The position numbers and the translations under genes were made by a program. From assembly GCF_015674855.1 (NCBI RefSeq), contig NZ_JADMLG010000001.1, positions 673,995 to 737,994 on the forward strand: 64,000 bases of DNA, read 5' to 3'. The notes under the pieces are model-generated. The model worked only from the letters and a program-made list of their open reading frames with translations, ran no database searches and had not been told where the DNA came from. Source of the DNA: Nocardia bovistercoris. Lineage in GTDB: Bacteria > Actinomycetota > Actinomycetes > Mycobacteriales > Mycobacteriaceae. Positions 49,557 through 59,242 of the stretch are shown here, one piece after another (within the stretch, counting starts at the first letter, position 1; each line of letters opens with the position of its first letter).

Positions 49557-50264
49557 TCAGGGCAGGGCGAGCGCGAGGTCGGCGGGGTGCGGCGCCGAGG
49601 TCGCTCCGTACCGGTACGCGTACACCACCAGCGCCGAGCGCAGACACCAGATGCCTTCGGGGCGAAGGGGATCGCAGCCGGTGAGCCGCGCGACGCGCTT
49701 GAGGCGGTTGTCGACGGTGTTGGGATGTATCTTCAGTTCCCGCGCCGTGCGACCGCGCAGATGACCGTTGGCGATATAGGACCGCAGGGTCTCCCACAGC
49801 TCGAAACGCCGCTCCAGCGGAGCGAGCATCTCCTCGAGGCGGTCTCGGCCCGGTCCGGGGCGGGTGAGCTGATACTCCAGCGCGAGGTCGGCGAATCGGT
49901 ACGGTCCGGGGCGTAGGCCGAGCCGGTGCACCACTTCGAGCAGTTCGCGCGCCCGGTCGATGCTCTCGACGATCCGCGCGGGCGAGCCGAGCACGATCGT
50001 CGCCGTCACCGCGACGCCCGCCTCGGCGGACAGCGCGGCGAACAGGCGGTCGACACGGTCGGCGGGCAAGTCCGCCGCGGGGGCGATGACGGTGCCGCCA
50101 CGCGCACCCCACCGGGCGCGCACACTCTCGCCGAAGACTCCCCCGAACACCGTGACCACGCGCTGAAGATCTTCGGGCACAACTATTCCCGCATCGGTGG
50201 ACGTGCCCGTCGGATCGGCGTGCGAGGGGACCGCGACGGCCGCTACCACGTACGACTCTGCCAT
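49557..50264 (-). CDS. PucR-type transcriptional regulator (C-terminal HTH)
   Basis: This 235-aa protein has the C-terminal PucR helix-turn-helix LWETLRSYIANGHLRGRTAR, then ELKIHPNTVDNRLKRVARLTG. The N-terminal ~130 residues are a partial GGDEF-like or sugar-diacid-regulator-like domain (TVIAPAADLPADRVDRLFAAL). It is shorter than most PucR/CdaR proteins, which carry an extra sensor domain. It diverges from the acyl-CoA synthetase gene and probably regulates it; the AT-rich gap 50280-50400 has two direct copies of GTACCACA. Confidence 0.88.
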   Translation of the reverse strand: MAESYVVAAVAVPSHADPTGTSTDAGIVVPEDLQRVVTVFGGVFGESVRARWGARGGTVIAPAADLPADRVDRLFAALSAEAGVAVTATIVLGSPARIVESIDRARELLEVVHRLGLRPGPYRFADLALEYQLTRPGPGRDRLEEMLAPLERRFELWETLRSYIANGHLRGRTARELKIHPNTVDNRLKRVARLTGCDPLRPEGIWCLRSALVVYAYRYGATSAPHPADLALALP

Positions 50265-50443
50265 GCCGACCTCGTATCCCGAACGCGCGGTATAACTCTG
50301 AATAGATCCTTACATGTACCACATTAGATCCAGGTAAGTACCACAAAATATGAAGGATTCATCAGTAACATAGCGTATTGACTGCACATGCCATCAGTTC
50401 CTATCGTGGTAGCGATCGCCAGCCCTCGAAATCGGAGCGCACC

Positions 50444-52306
50444 ATGCCGCAGCGTCGCGACCCCTTCGTCTCGTTCCGGCACAGCTCGGGAATCCTGGCG
50501 CGAACCCTGCCCGAGGCGTTCCAGGCGACCGCCGCGCAGCGTCCCGACGCGACGGCGGTGCGCAGCATCGACACCGGGCGCGAATACACCTGGCGCGAAT
50601 ACGCCGCCACCGTGGAACACATCGCCGCGGGCTTGGCCGCGCTTTCGGTGACACGCGGGGACACCGTGGGACTACTGCTGACCAACCGCCCGGAATTCCA
50701 CTTCGTCGACACCGCCGCGCTGCATCTCGGCGCGGTCCCGTTCTCCCTCTACAACACCCTGCCTGCCGAACAACTCGGCTACATCTGCGCCAACGCGGCG
50801 AACCGCGTCCTCGTCACCGAACAGCGGTTCCTGCCCGTCGTCCGACGCAGCGGCCTGCGCTTGGCCCACATCGTGTGCGTGGACGCGCGAGAACCAGGCA
50901 CGCTGACCCTCGATCGCCTGATGACACTGCGACCGCGCGACTTCGACCTCGACACCGTGTCGACCCGCGTGCACCCCGAGGACTTGGCGACCATCACCTA
51001 CACCTCGGGCACGACGGGCCGCCCGAAAGGCGTTGAGCTCACCCACTCCAACATCCTCGCCCAACTCGTCGGACTCGGCGAGCACCTGCCCGCCGACCAC
51101 ACCGACCGCATCATCTCCTACCTGCCCGCGGCCCACATCGCCGACCGGATCACCGCGCACTACGCGGCGCTCACCCGCGGCATCCAGGTCGCCACGCTGG
51201 CCGATCCGCACCGAATGGCCGAGGCGCTCACCACGATTCATCCCACCGTGGTCTTCGGCGTGCCGCGCGTATGGCAGAAGACGCAGGCCGCAGTCACCAC
51301 CGCCGTCGCCGACGCGCCCGGCGTCACCGCGGGGCTCGCGCGGTGGGCGCTGCGCGTCGCCGACCAACGGGCCACCGCCGAAATCGCGGGCGGACGAGCC
51401 ACATTCGGCCTCCGCCTCCGGCACCGCGTCGCCGATCGGATCGCGCTGTCCGCGATCCGCGCCGGAACAGGTCTGGACATGGTGCGTTTCGCGGCATCCG
51501 GCGCGGCCCCGATCCCGGTGGACACGCTGCGTTTCTTCCACGGACTCGGCATCCCGCTCACCGAGGTCTGGGGTCTTTCGGAGGCCGCGGGGGTGTCCAC
51601 GACCACCACCAACCCGGATCCGGCGCTCGGATCGGTCGGTAGGGCGTTGCGCGGCACCGATATTCGCTTGGCGACCGACGGCGAGATACTGGTGCGCGGG
51701 CCGATGGTGATGCGCGGCTACCGCGGCGAACCGAACCGCACCGCATCCGTGTTCCTCGGCGGCGGCTGGTTGCGCACCGGCGATCTCGGCGCCCTCGACA
51801 GCGACGGCAACCTGCACATCATCGGCCGCAAGTCGGAGATGATCATCACCGACGCCGGAAAGAACGTGGCGCCCAATGTGATCGAGAATGCCGTCAAAGC
51901 CGTGTCCTTCCTCGTCGGCCAAGTGATGGCGATCGGGGACGCGCGCCCCTATTTGACCGCGCTGGTCACCCTCGACGCGCTCGCCATCGCCGCCGACGCC
52001 GCCGCCAAGGGCGTGGTGGCAGCGGATCTCGCGGACCTGGCCGCGCGCCCGCGGATCCGAGAACTGGTCACCGAGGCGGTGATCCGCGCCAACGCGACCG
52101 TGTCGCGGCCCGAGCAGATCAAACGCTTCGTCATCCTCGACCACACGTGGGAGCCGGGATCCGCGGAGCTGACGCCCAAGATGACATTGCGACGCACCAT
52201 CATCGCGCAGCGGTACGCCGAACTGATCGAAGCCCTCTACGCACCGCGTCCCGGTCCGGGGATCATCGAGGTGCACGGGTCGCGTCGCACGCCGGCCATC
52301 GGGTGA
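50444..52306 (+). CDS. Long-chain fatty-acyl-CoA synthetase (AMP-forming, FadD)
   Basis: This 620-aa protein starts at ATG 50444. Motifs: YTSGTTGRPKGVELTH (near residue 195), WGLSEAAG, WLRTGDLG, GRKSEMIITDAGKNVAPN, and the C-terminal Lys in LTPKMTLRR. Length and motifs match the long-chain (FACL/FadD15-like) branch, which activates free fatty acids with ATP and CoA. It is a single gene, probably controlled by the divergent PucR-type regulator. A start at 50378 would add 22 residues with no ribosome site. Confidence 0.93.
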   Translation: MPQRRDPFVSFRHSSGILARTLPEAFQATAAQRPDATAVRSIDTGREYTWREYAATVEHIAAGLAALSVTRGDTVGLLLTNRPEFHFVDTAALHLGAVPFSLYNTLPAEQLGYICANAANRVLVTEQRFLPVVRRSGLRLAHIVCVDAREPGTLTLDRLMTLRPRDFDLDTVSTRVHPEDLATITYTSGTTGRPKGVELTHSNILAQLVGLGEHLPADHTDRIISYLPAAHIADRITAHYAALTRGIQVATLADPHRMAEALTTIHPTVVFGVPRVWQKTQAAVTTAVADAPGVTAGLARWALRVADQRATAEIAGGRATFGLRLRHRVADRIALSAIRAGTGLDMVRFAASGAAPIPVDTLRFFHGLGIPLTEVWGLSEAAGVSTTTTNPDPALGSVGRALRGTDIRLATDGEILVRGPMVMRGYRGEPNRTASVFLGGGWLRTGDLGALDSDGNLHIIGRKSEMIITDAGKNVAPNVIENAVKAVSFLVGQVMAIGDARPYLTALVTLDALAIAADAAAKGVVAADLADLAARPRIRELVTEAVIRANATVSRPEQIKRFVILDHTWEPGSAELTPKMTLRRTIIAQRYAELIEALYAPRPGPGIIEVHGSRRTPAIG

Positions 52307-52495
52307 TCACCTCGGTAGAGGATCGGGTGGTCACGCCCGTGGCAGGTCGGGTGAGATCCGCCACGGCGCCGCCACGATAAGACGACGCGAAACGGGTACG
52401 CGGGCAGACAGGTACGTCAAACAGCCAACCGACCGACCTGCCCGCCGCACGGGCGTCCGACGTCAGGCGCCGGGCACACGAGGAGTTCGATCTCG

Positions 52496-53551
52496 TTGCA
52501 AGAACTGTTGCGGCCGCTCATCGTCTTCGCGGCCACGATCGCCGTCACCGTAACCATCGGCTTCCTGTTCGACCGACTGCTGAGTTATGTGTCCACCCAC
52601 AGACCCGACACCTATCTGTTCGCGATGCTGCGCCGTGTCCAGTTGCCGCTGCAGGCGCTGCTCGGCTCGCTGGCGCTCTACCACACCTATCCGCTGGCCG
52701 ACCTCGACCTGCGCCAGGACACGCTGATCCGCACGGTGTTCGCGGCCGCGGCGACCATGTCGGCGGCGTGGACCATCATCAGGGCCGCCGACGCCGTGGC
52801 CGACAACACGCTGCGCTCCTACGCCGACCGCACCCGCGACATCGCCCGCGTCCGGCAACTGCGCACCCAGTTGGCGCTGGTGCGGCGCATCATCACCTCG
52901 ATACTGGTGGTGAGCACGGCCGCCGTCGCGATCCTGCTGCTGTTCCCGCACCTGCGCGCGCTCGGCACCTCGCTGCTCGCCTCGGCGGGCGTGATCGGCA
53001 TCATCGCCGGTGTCGCGGCACAGTCGACGCTGAGCAATCTCATCGCGGGCCTGCAGATCGCGTTCGGCGATTCGGTGAAGATCGGCGACACCGTCGTGGT
53101 GGAAGGCGAATGGGGCACGGTCGAGGAGATCACCCTGTCCTTCCTCACCGTGCGCGTCTGGGACGACCGGAGGCTGACCATGCCGGTGTCCTACTTCAAC
53201 AGCAAACCGTACGAGAACTGGTCGCGCGGCGGACCCGAGATCACCGGAACGGTCTTCCTGCACCTGGACCACAGCACGCCGATCCCGCGCCTGCGCACCC
53301 ACCTCTACGACTACCTGCGAACCCATCCCGACTGGGACGAACGCACCTGGAATCTGCTCGTCACCGACAGCACGCCAACCAATATCATCGTGCGCGCGAG
53401 CATGTCGGCCGCCGACGCGGACGCGGTGTGGCGGCTGCGGTGCGCGGTGCGCGAGGAACTGCTGTGCTGGCTCGGTGAACACCATCCGCACGCGCTGCCC
53501 AAGATCCCAACGGCCATCACCGCTTCGGTGCGCGAAGGGTCCGAGGAATAG
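52496..53551 (+). CDS. MscS-family mechanosensitive ion channel
   Basis: This 351-aa protein starts at TTG 52496 behind GAGGAG. Four hydrophobic segments lie at about 7-30, 50-68, 75-100 and 135-160, followed by the pore helix ASAGVIGIIAGVAAQSTLSN, in part, and the beta domain (FGDSVKIGDTVVVEGEWGTV). The helical end follows. It opens on membrane tension to release solutes on osmotic downshock. Convergent with the ArsR gene, 10 nt between stops. Confidence 0.93.
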   Translation: MQELLRPLIVFAATIAVTVTIGFLFDRLLSYVSTHRPDTYLFAMLRRVQLPLQALLGSLALYHTYPLADLDLRQDTLIRTVFAAAATMSAAWTIIRAADAVADNTLRSYADRTRDIARVRQLRTQLALVRRIITSILVVSTAAVAILLLFPHLRALGTSLLASAGVIGIIAGVAAQSTLSNLIAGLQIAFGDSVKIGDTVVVEGEWGTVEEITLSFLTVRVWDDRRLTMPVSYFNSKPYENWSRGGPEITGTVFLHLDHSTPIPRLRTHLYDYLRTHPDWDERTWNLLVTDSTPTNIIVRASMSAADADAVWRLRCAVREELLCWLGEHHPHALPKIPTAITASVREGSEE

Positions 53552-53560
53552 CCCGGTTCG

Positions 53561-53890
53561 TCAGGCGTGGGTCGCGCCGATCCAGTGCAGCAGTTGGTGA
53601 ATCGTCTCGTCGGCGAGCCGATAACGCACGATACGACCGGATTTCGCGGCCGTGACCCACCCCTGATAGCGGAGCAGGCGCAGCGCGTGCGACGCCGCGG
53701 TGGCCGACATGCCGACCGCCGCGGCGAGTTCGGTGACGCTCTGACCAGGCGAGTGGTGCAGACAGACCAGCAGTCGCAGCCGGTTCGCGTCGGAGAGCAG
53801 GTCGAATCGGCGCGCCCAGTGCTCGATGCCCGCGACGTCGAGCCCCGGTACGACGGGGCGTGCGGATTCGGGTTCGGGACCGACGGTCAC
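53561..53890 (-). CDS. ArsR-family metalloregulator
   Basis: This 109-aa protein has a winged helix: LLSDANRLRLLVCL, SVTELAAAVGMSATAASHAL (HTH) and RLLRYQGWVTAAKSGRIVRYRL (wing). The C-terminus DETIHQLLHWIGATHA supplies His residues as in Ni/Co sensors of the NmtR/KmtR type. GTG 53890 is preferred because it leaves a 110-bp divergent promoter before cbiM; ATG 53947 would leave 53 bp. It probably represses the CbiMQO genes and releases DNA on metal binding. The AT-rich tract 53945-53975 is the likely operator. Confidence 0.85.
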   Translation of the reverse strand: MTVGPEPESARPVVPGLDVAGIEHWARRFDLLSDANRLRLLVCLHHSPGQSVTELAAAVGMSATAASHALRLLRYQGWVTAAKSGRIVRYRLADETIHQLLHWIGATHA

Positions 53891-54000
53891 GGTTCCACTC
53901 TGCCATTTCTCCTCGCGGGGCTCCGCACCGCGGCAACATCTGTTCACTTGTACATATATTGCGAGTATCGTACCGGTAGGTGAGCGTCACCACCTCGGCC

Positions 54001-55029
54001 ATGCATATGAGCGACGGCATCGTCGATGCGCCGACCTCGGCGGTTTTCGCGGTCGTCGCCGTGGCGGGCATCGGGGTCGCGGCTCGGCGAGCGCGCGCCG
54101 ATCTGGACGAACGCGCAGCCCCCATGGCGGGTCTGGTTGCCGCGTTCGTCTTCGCGGCGCAGATGGTGAACTTCCCGATCCTGCCCGGCGTGAGCGGGCA
54201 CCTGCTCGGCGGCACGCTCGCCGCCCTGCTGGTCGGGCCCTACGTCGGAGCACTGTGCGTGGCCGTCGTGCTGGTCGTGCAGGCGCTGCTGTTCGCCGAC
54301 GGCGGGCTCACCGCGCTCGGCACGAACATCACGAATATGGCCCTGATCGGCGTCGCGGCGGGCTACCTGATCGCGCGCGTGCTGCTGCCGGTGGCGCGGC
54401 GCGGCGGAATCGGCGTCATCGTCTTCGCGGCCGCGCTGCTCGGGACCGTGTGCGCCGCCCTCGGGTTCGTCGCCGAGTACGCCATCGGCGGGGCGGCGGG
54501 TTCCACCGTCGGCGCGGTCACCTGGTACATGCTCGGCACGCACTCGCTGATCGGCATCGGCGAAGGTCTCGTCACCGCGATCACCGTGGTCGCCGTGGTC
54601 AACGCGCGTCCGGACCTGGTCTATCTGCTGCGCGAGGCGGATCGCGGCGCCGTGCGCCGACCCCTGCTCTCCGCGAATCGCTTCCTGCTCGGATTCGCCG
54701 CGATCGCGCTGCTCATCGCGGGTCTGCTGTCCTACGCGGCGAGTTCGCAGCCCGACGGCCTCGACGCGACCACCCAGCGCGGCTGCACGGTGGTCGAGGG
54801 CACCGGGGAACTCGAGGGCGAATGCATCGCCCGCAGCGCGCGGGAACACGCGCTGTCGAATTCGCCGCTGGCCGACTACACAGTCGACGGGGACGACCGG
54901 CTGACCGGAATCGCCGGGGTGCTCGGTGCGACCGCCGTCTTCGCGGTGCTGTTCGCGGTGGTGCGCACCATCCGAGCGGGATGGGCGAGCCGCGCGAGCG
55001 CCGCCGGGTCGAGCACGGAGAGCGCGTAG
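54001..55029 (+). CDS. cbiM: Energy-coupling-factor Co/Ni transporter substrate protein CbiM, fused to CbiN/PDGLE
   Basis: I place the start at ATG 54001 because CbiM/NikM proteins begin MHMSDG; the N-terminal Met-His is itself a metal ligand, so the GTG at 53980 would destroy the site. This gives 342 aa. MHMSDGIVDAP, LPGVSGHLLGGTLAALLVGP and HSLIGIGEGL are CbiM hallmarks. From ~220 a second part (SSQPDGLDATTQRGC, then a final membrane span) corresponds to the small CbiN/PDGLE component, fused here. It binds Ni2+ or Co2+ in the membrane. First gene of cbiM-Q-O. Confidence 0.92.
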   Translation: MHMSDGIVDAPTSAVFAVVAVAGIGVAARRARADLDERAAPMAGLVAAFVFAAQMVNFPILPGVSGHLLGGTLAALLVGPYVGALCVAVVLVVQALLFADGGLTALGTNITNMALIGVAAGYLIARVLLPVARRGGIGVIVFAAALLGTVCAALGFVAEYAIGGAAGSTVGAVTWYMLGTHSLIGIGEGLVTAITVVAVVNARPDLVYLLREADRGAVRRPLLSANRFLLGFAAIALLIAGLLSYAASSQPDGLDATTQRGCTVVEGTGELEGECIARSAREHALSNSPLADYTVDGDDRLTGIAGVLGATAVFAVLFAVVRTIRAGWASRASAAGSSTESA

Positions 55030-55791
55030 GTGTCGGCCCTCGGCGCGCGGCTGCATCTGCCGGGCACGTCGCCGGTGCACCGGACACCGGCGGAGGTGAA
55101 GATCGTGTGCGCCGTCGTCGCGGTCTTCGCGGTGGTCGCGACACCGCGGGAAATGTTGTGGCCCTTCGCCTGCTACGCCGCGGGCCTGCTCGCGCTCTGG
55201 CGGTTCGCGGCGATTCCGCCGCGCTGGATCGCGCCGCGACTGCTCATCGAAGCGCCATTCGTCGTGCTGGCGGTGCTGCTGCCGTTTTCGGCGGGCGCTC
55301 CGAGGACCACGCTGCTCGGGATCTCGCTGTCCACGGCGGGACTGTGGGCGGCCTGGGGAATCATCGTGAAAGGCACACTCGGACTCGGCGTCTCGCTGAC
55401 GGTCGCCGCCACCACGGATGTGCGCGAACTGCCCGCCGCGCTCGGTCGGCTGCGGGTGCCCGGCCTGATCGTCACCATCGTGGTCCTGATGCTGCGGTAT
55501 CTGGACGTGATCGCCGACGAAGCCGCGCGCATGCGGATCGCACGACTCTCCCGGGGCGACGACCCGCGCACGATCCGCCGGATCGCGGCCACCGCGCGCG
55601 GCATCGGCAGCCTGTTCCTGCGCTCCTACGAACGCGGCGAACGGGTGCACCTCGCCATGCTCTCGCGCGGATACACCGGCGCGTTCACCGACGCGACGGC
55701 GACGCCCGCCACCCGGCGGCAGTGGGCAAGCGGACTCACCGTCGCCACCGTCGCGGTCGCCATCTGCTTCACCGCCCGGGTCCTACCGTGA
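55030..55791 (+). CDS. cbiQ: Energy-coupling-factor transmembrane protein CbiQ
   Basis: This 253-aa protein starts at GTG 55030, directly after the cbiM stop. It has about five membrane spans and two coupling motifs of the Ala-Arg-Gly type (RMRIARLSRG and HLAMLSRGYTG) that contact the ATPase. It links CbiM to CbiO. Its stop overlaps the cbiO start by 4 nt. Confidence 0.92.
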   Translation: MSALGARLHLPGTSPVHRTPAEVKIVCAVVAVFAVVATPREMLWPFACYAAGLLALWRFAAIPPRWIAPRLLIEAPFVVLAVLLPFSAGAPRTTLLGISLSTAGLWAAWGIIVKGTLGLGVSLTVAATTDVRELPAALGRLRVPGLIVTIVVLMLRYLDVIADEAARMRIARLSRGDDPRTIRRIAATARGIGSLFLRSYERGERVHLAMLSRGYTGAFTDATATPATRRQWASGLTVATVAVAICFTARVLP

Positions 55792-56543
55792 GCGGCGCGG
55801 ATCCCGAGGCGAGTCTCGGCACAACCAGCGCGACGGGCGCGTGTGCTGTCACCGTCACCGGCCTCTGCTACTCGTACCCGGACGGCACCCGGGCGCTCGA
55901 CGGGCTCGACCTCGAGATCGCCGCGGGCGAGCGGGTCGCGGTGCTCGGGCCCAACGGTGCGGGTAAATCGACGCTCGTGCTGCACCTCAACGGTGTGCTG
56001 ACCGCGGGCGCGGGTGAGGTGCGCGTCGGCGCGACCACGCTGGGTCGGGGCACGGTGCGCGCGATCAGGCAACGCGTCGGCGTGGTCTTCCAGGACCCGG
56101 ACGACCAACTGTTCATGCCGACCGTGCGCCAGGACGTGGCGTTCGGACCGACGAACTTCGGCATGCGCGGCGACGCGCTCGCCGAGAGCGTGGCCTTCGC
56201 GCTCGAGGCGGTCGGCATGTCCGATCGCGCCGACCGCTCCCCCACTCGCCTCTCGCTGGGCGAACGCCGCCGCGCCGCGCTGGCCACGGTGCTCGCCTGC
56301 CGACCCGAGGTGCTCGTCCTGGACGAACCCGCCGCCAATCTCGATCCGGTCGCGCGCCGCGAACTCGCCGACATCCTGCTCGCGCTGCCGACCACCCTGG
56401 TCATGGTGACCCACGATCTGCCCTACGCGCGCCGGATCTGCGAGCGCGCGGTCATCCTGGACGGCGGCCGGATCGTCGCCGACGGCGGTATCGACGAAAT
56501 CCTCGATGACGACGAACTTCTCGCCGCGCACCGGCTCAGCTGA
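55788..56543 (+). CDS. cbiO: Energy-coupling-factor ATPase CbiO
   Basis: This 251-aa protein starts at GTG 55788. Walker A GPNGAGKST, Q-loop VFQDPDDQLFMPTV (ECF type), signature RLSLGERRRAALA (variant of LSGGQ), Walker B VLVLDEPAANLD, switch His VTHDLPYA. It powers metal uptake by the CbiMQO complex. The altered signature sequence is common in single-ATPase ECF systems. Confidence 0.93.
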   Translation: MSGADPEASLGTTSATGACAVTVTGLCYSYPDGTRALDGLDLEIAAGERVAVLGPNGAGKSTLVLHLNGVLTAGAGEVRVGATTLGRGTVRAIRQRVGVVFQDPDDQLFMPTVRQDVAFGPTNFGMRGDALAESVAFALEAVGMSDRADRSPTRLSLGERRRAALATVLACRPEVLVLDEPAANLDPVARRELADILLALPTTLVMVTHDLPYARRICERAVILDGGRIVADGGIDEILDDDELLAAHRLS

Positions 56544-56644
56544 GCCTGCCGCTCCCGATCGGATCGCGAGGCGACGCGCCGAATCGTTCTGTGGGACAGT
56601 TCTGCGGATGTCCGGACGGTCCGGCGGTGCAGGAGGAGTTCGAG

Positions 56645-58342
56645 GTGGCAGTGGTGCAGGACCGCCGGACACGGCGAGCGGCCCGGATCACCGCGCGGTG
56701 GACGGTCGCGACCTGGTTCGAGATCGTTCTCGGGCTGATGGTGGTCCTCGTGCTCGCGGGCGCGGTGGCGGGCGCCCAGGTCATCGGGCAGACCATGCAG
56801 AACTCCAACCGACTCATGAACGAGCTGTATCCGGCGACGGCGCTGGTGTACCAGTTGCACGGCGCGCTGCTCAATCAGGAGACCGGGGTGCGCGGGTACG
56901 CGCTCGGCGCCGACCCGCAGTTCCTCGACCCGTACGAGATCGGCCGCCGCGACGAACAGCGCGCCGCGACCCGGCTGCGCGAACTGATCGGCGACCGTCC
57001 CGACCTGCTCGCCGATCTGGAGCAGGTGGAGCGCACGGCCGCCGAATGGCGCGACAAGTACGCCGGACCGGTGACCACGACCACGACACCCGCGGCCGCG
57101 CGTGCGGTGGCGGCGGGCTCGGCGGTGTCGGGCAAGGAGATCTTCGACCGGCTGCGCGGTGAATTCGACCACCAGAACGGCCGTATCGCCGAAACCGTGC
57201 AGACCAACCGGGCCTCGCTCGCGCACGCGCGCACCGTGCGCAACGCCGTGCTGATCGGCATGGTGGCGACCTTCCTCGCCGTCGCCGTGATCCTGACCGT
57301 GGTGGTGCGGCGTCTGGTGGCGCGTCCGCTCGCCACCCTCACCGCCGCGTCCCAGCGGGTCGCGGGCGGCGAATTCGACCACCGCATCCGGGTGCGCGGC
57401 CCCTCCGACATCACGGCCGTCGCCACCGCCGTCGAGGCCATGCGCCGCCGGATCGTCGCCGAGTTGCAGGCCAGCCGCACCCAGCAGACCTTTCTGGAAC
57501 AGCAGAGCGTGGAGCTGCGCCAGCAGGCCGCCGAGTTGAGCCGCTCCAATGCCGAACTCGAACAGTTCGCCTATGTCGCGTCGCACGATCTTCAGGAACC
57601 GCTGCGCAAAGTGGCCTCGTTCTGCCAGTTGATCGCCAAGCGCTACGGCGACAAACTCGACGAACGCGGACTCCAGTACATCGACTTCGCGGTGGACGGC
57701 GCCAAGCGCATGCAGGTGCTCATCAACGACCTGTTGACCTTCTCGCGCGTCGGACGGGTCGACGACACCAAGGTGGAGGTCGATGTCGACGACACCCTCG
57801 ATCAGGCGCTGACCAATCTGGCGAGGTCGATCGAGAAGTCCGGCGCCGACATCGAACGCCCGAGCGCACTGCCGCGCGTGATCGGCAACCCGACCCTGCT
57901 CACCATGCTGTGGCAGAACCTCGTCGGCAACGCCGTGAAATTCGCCAGGCCCGACCAGCCGGTCCGCATCGAGATCCGGCACACCGAACTGCCCGACGGC
58001 GGACACCGGATCTCGGTCGCCGACAACGGCATCGGCATCGCGCCGGAATTCGCCGAGAAGGTCTTCGTGATCTTCCAGCGACTGCACAGCCGCGACGAAT
58101 ATCCCGGCACCGGAATAGGTCTCGCGATCTGCCGCAAGATCGTCGAATTCCACGGCGGCGCCATCGCATTGGATCCCGAGTACACCGAAGGCGCCCGATT
58201 CACCTTCACCCTCCCGCCCGCGGGCCAGGAATCGGCGGAGGTACACGGTGTCACCGCCGCCGAGCGGTCGGGCGCCGAAGCGCCCGGCGGCCTGCCGCAG
58301 GCGGACGACGGGGTACCGCCGACCGACGGCCGAACACCGTGA
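56645..58342 (+). CDS. CHASE3-HAMP sensor histidine kinase
   Basis: This 565-aa protein starts at GTG 56645 after GGAGGAG. Layout: TM1 ~22-45, an extracytoplasmic CHASE3-like sensor ~46-198 (NQETGVRGYALGADPQFLDPY in part), TM2 ~200-222, HAMP ~223-275, a coiled coil ~275-308, the dimerisation/phosphoacceptor helix with His314 (SHDLQEPLRKV) and an ATPase domain (NLVGNAVKFARPD, ADNGIGIAP, GTGIGLAICRKIV). The HDLQEPLR box is of the phytochrome/Cph1 group. No response regulator is adjacent. It precedes the RafH-like gene on the same strand. Confidence 0.93.
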   Translation: MAVVQDRRTRRAARITARWTVATWFEIVLGLMVVLVLAGAVAGAQVIGQTMQNSNRLMNELYPATALVYQLHGALLNQETGVRGYALGADPQFLDPYEIGRRDEQRAATRLRELIGDRPDLLADLEQVERTAAEWRDKYAGPVTTTTTPAAARAVAAGSAVSGKEIFDRLRGEFDHQNGRIAETVQTNRASLAHARTVRNAVLIGMVATFLAVAVILTVVVRRLVARPLATLTAASQRVAGGEFDHRIRVRGPSDITAVATAVEAMRRRIVAELQASRTQQTFLEQQSVELRQQAAELSRSNAELEQFAYVASHDLQEPLRKVASFCQLIAKRYGDKLDERGLQYIDFAVDGAKRMQVLINDLLTFSRVGRVDDTKVEVDVDDTLDQALTNLARSIEKSGADIERPSALPRVIGNPTLLTMLWQNLVGNAVKFARPDQPVRIEIRHTELPDGGHRISVADNGIGIAPEFAEKVFVIFQRLHSRDEYPGTGIGLAICRKIVEFHGGAIALDPEYTEGARFTFTLPPAGQESAEVHGVTAAERSGAEAPGGLPQADDGVPPTDGRTP

Positions 58343-58397
58343 GCACCGCACGGTAGGTCATCGACCGGAGGCCCCTGAAGGCAGAACGTACGGTCGG

Positions 58398-58417
58398 TTC
58401 AGGACTTTGGCCCCTGT
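58398..58417. promoter_or_regulatory. DosR/DevR-box-like sequence
   Basis: TTCAGGACTTTGGCCCCTGT resembles the mycobacterial dormancy-regulator box (consensus TTSGGGACTWWAGTCCCSAA) at 14 of 20 positions, the left half being strong. It lies 73 nt before the RafH-like gene, a family that is under DosR control in M. tuberculosis. No DosR gene is in the window. Confidence 0.4.
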
Positions 58418-58489
58418 CGGACACCCCGCCTCGGATGCTGCCATGGAGAGGTCCGATCCGAAGGTTACGAGGGAACGGGGTGGTCGCGG

Positions 58490-59242
58490 ATGGGCGTGTC
58501 CGACGACAGCTCGGCGGTGCAGGATCCGGTCGTGCGCGGCGCGATCGAGGAACAGGTGGTCGACCACACGGTTCGCTCGATCGCACGGGCGCTCGCGGAC
58601 TGCCGGGCCGAGGCGAGCGCGCGGGTCCGGCTCACCTCGGGTGAGTGCGCGGGCGGGCCGGTATTGGCCGAGGTCAACGCCCGCGTCGGCGACGCGACGG
58701 TGCGGGTGCAGGTCGGCGGGCCATGCGGGCGCATCGCCGAACTGACCGCCGACCGGCTGGCCGGGCAGTTGCGCAGGGTCACGGGCGCCGACACCGACCG
58801 GATCTGGCCCGATCCTTACCGACCCGCGCTCGCCGTGGTCACCGACCCGCGCCCGATCGTGCGCCGCAAACACTGCGCCCTGCTTCGCGGCGGTCCTTCG
58901 GTCGCGGTGCGGACCATGGACGCGATGGATTACGACGCGCACCTCTACGTCGACGCCGAGACCGGCGAGGACGCGGCGGTGTACCGGGCGGGACCGCGCG
59001 GCGTGCGGATGGGCCGCCAGCACCGGGTCGATCCGCCGCCCGCGCTGCACGCGCTGCCGCTGACCATGAATCCGCGACCGGCGCCGCTGTTCACCGAGGA
59101 TGAAGCCGCCGACCGGCTGTGCCGCTACGGACTGCCGTTCGTCTTCTTCACCGACCCGACCGACCGGCGCGGCAGGCTGCTCTACCGCCGCTACGACGGC
59201 GATCTCGGCTTGGTGGTTCCGCGCGAGGCGGGTGTGTCGTGA
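58490..59242 (+). CDS. RafH/HPF-like ribosome-associated protein (Rv0079-like)
   Basis: This 250-aa protein has a central region ([20 protein letters not shown] in part, GEDAAVYRA) and the C-terminal S30AE/HPF-type dimerisation domain ending [17 protein letters not shown]. Proteins of this size and layout include mycobacterial RafH (Rv0079), which binds ribosomes in hypoxia and stops translation. Gene order here, RafH-like then PNPOx-like then (after one gene) ArsR-like, mirrors Rv0079-Rv0080-Rv0081. ATG 58490 or GTG 58496 may be the start. Its stop overlaps the next gene by 4 nt. Confidence 0.85.
   Translation: MGVSDDSSAVQDPVVRGAIEEQVVDHTVRSIARALADCRAEASARVRLTSGECAGGPVLAEVNARVGDATVRVQVGGPCGRIAELTADRLAGQLRRVTGADTDRIWPDPYRPALAVVTDPRPIVRRKHCALLRGGPSVAVRTMDAMDYDAHLYVDAETGEDAAVYRAGPRGVRMGRQHRVDPPPALHALPLTMNPRPAPLFTEDEAADRLCRYGLPFVFFTDPTDRRGRLLYRRYDGDLGLVVPREAGVS

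Noticed and set aside
50672..52276. Complement frame of 534 codons
   Set aside because: Antisense to the long-chain acyl-CoA synthetase, whose motifs are complete.
53826..55787. N-terminal ~650 codons of the frame that ends as CbiO
   Set aside because: This stretch is out of frame with CbiM and CbiQ and Arg-rich; only the part from GTG 55788 is real.
58365..58384. Second DosR-like box on the complement
   Set aside because: Only the GGGGCC core agrees; too few matches to the dormancy consensus.
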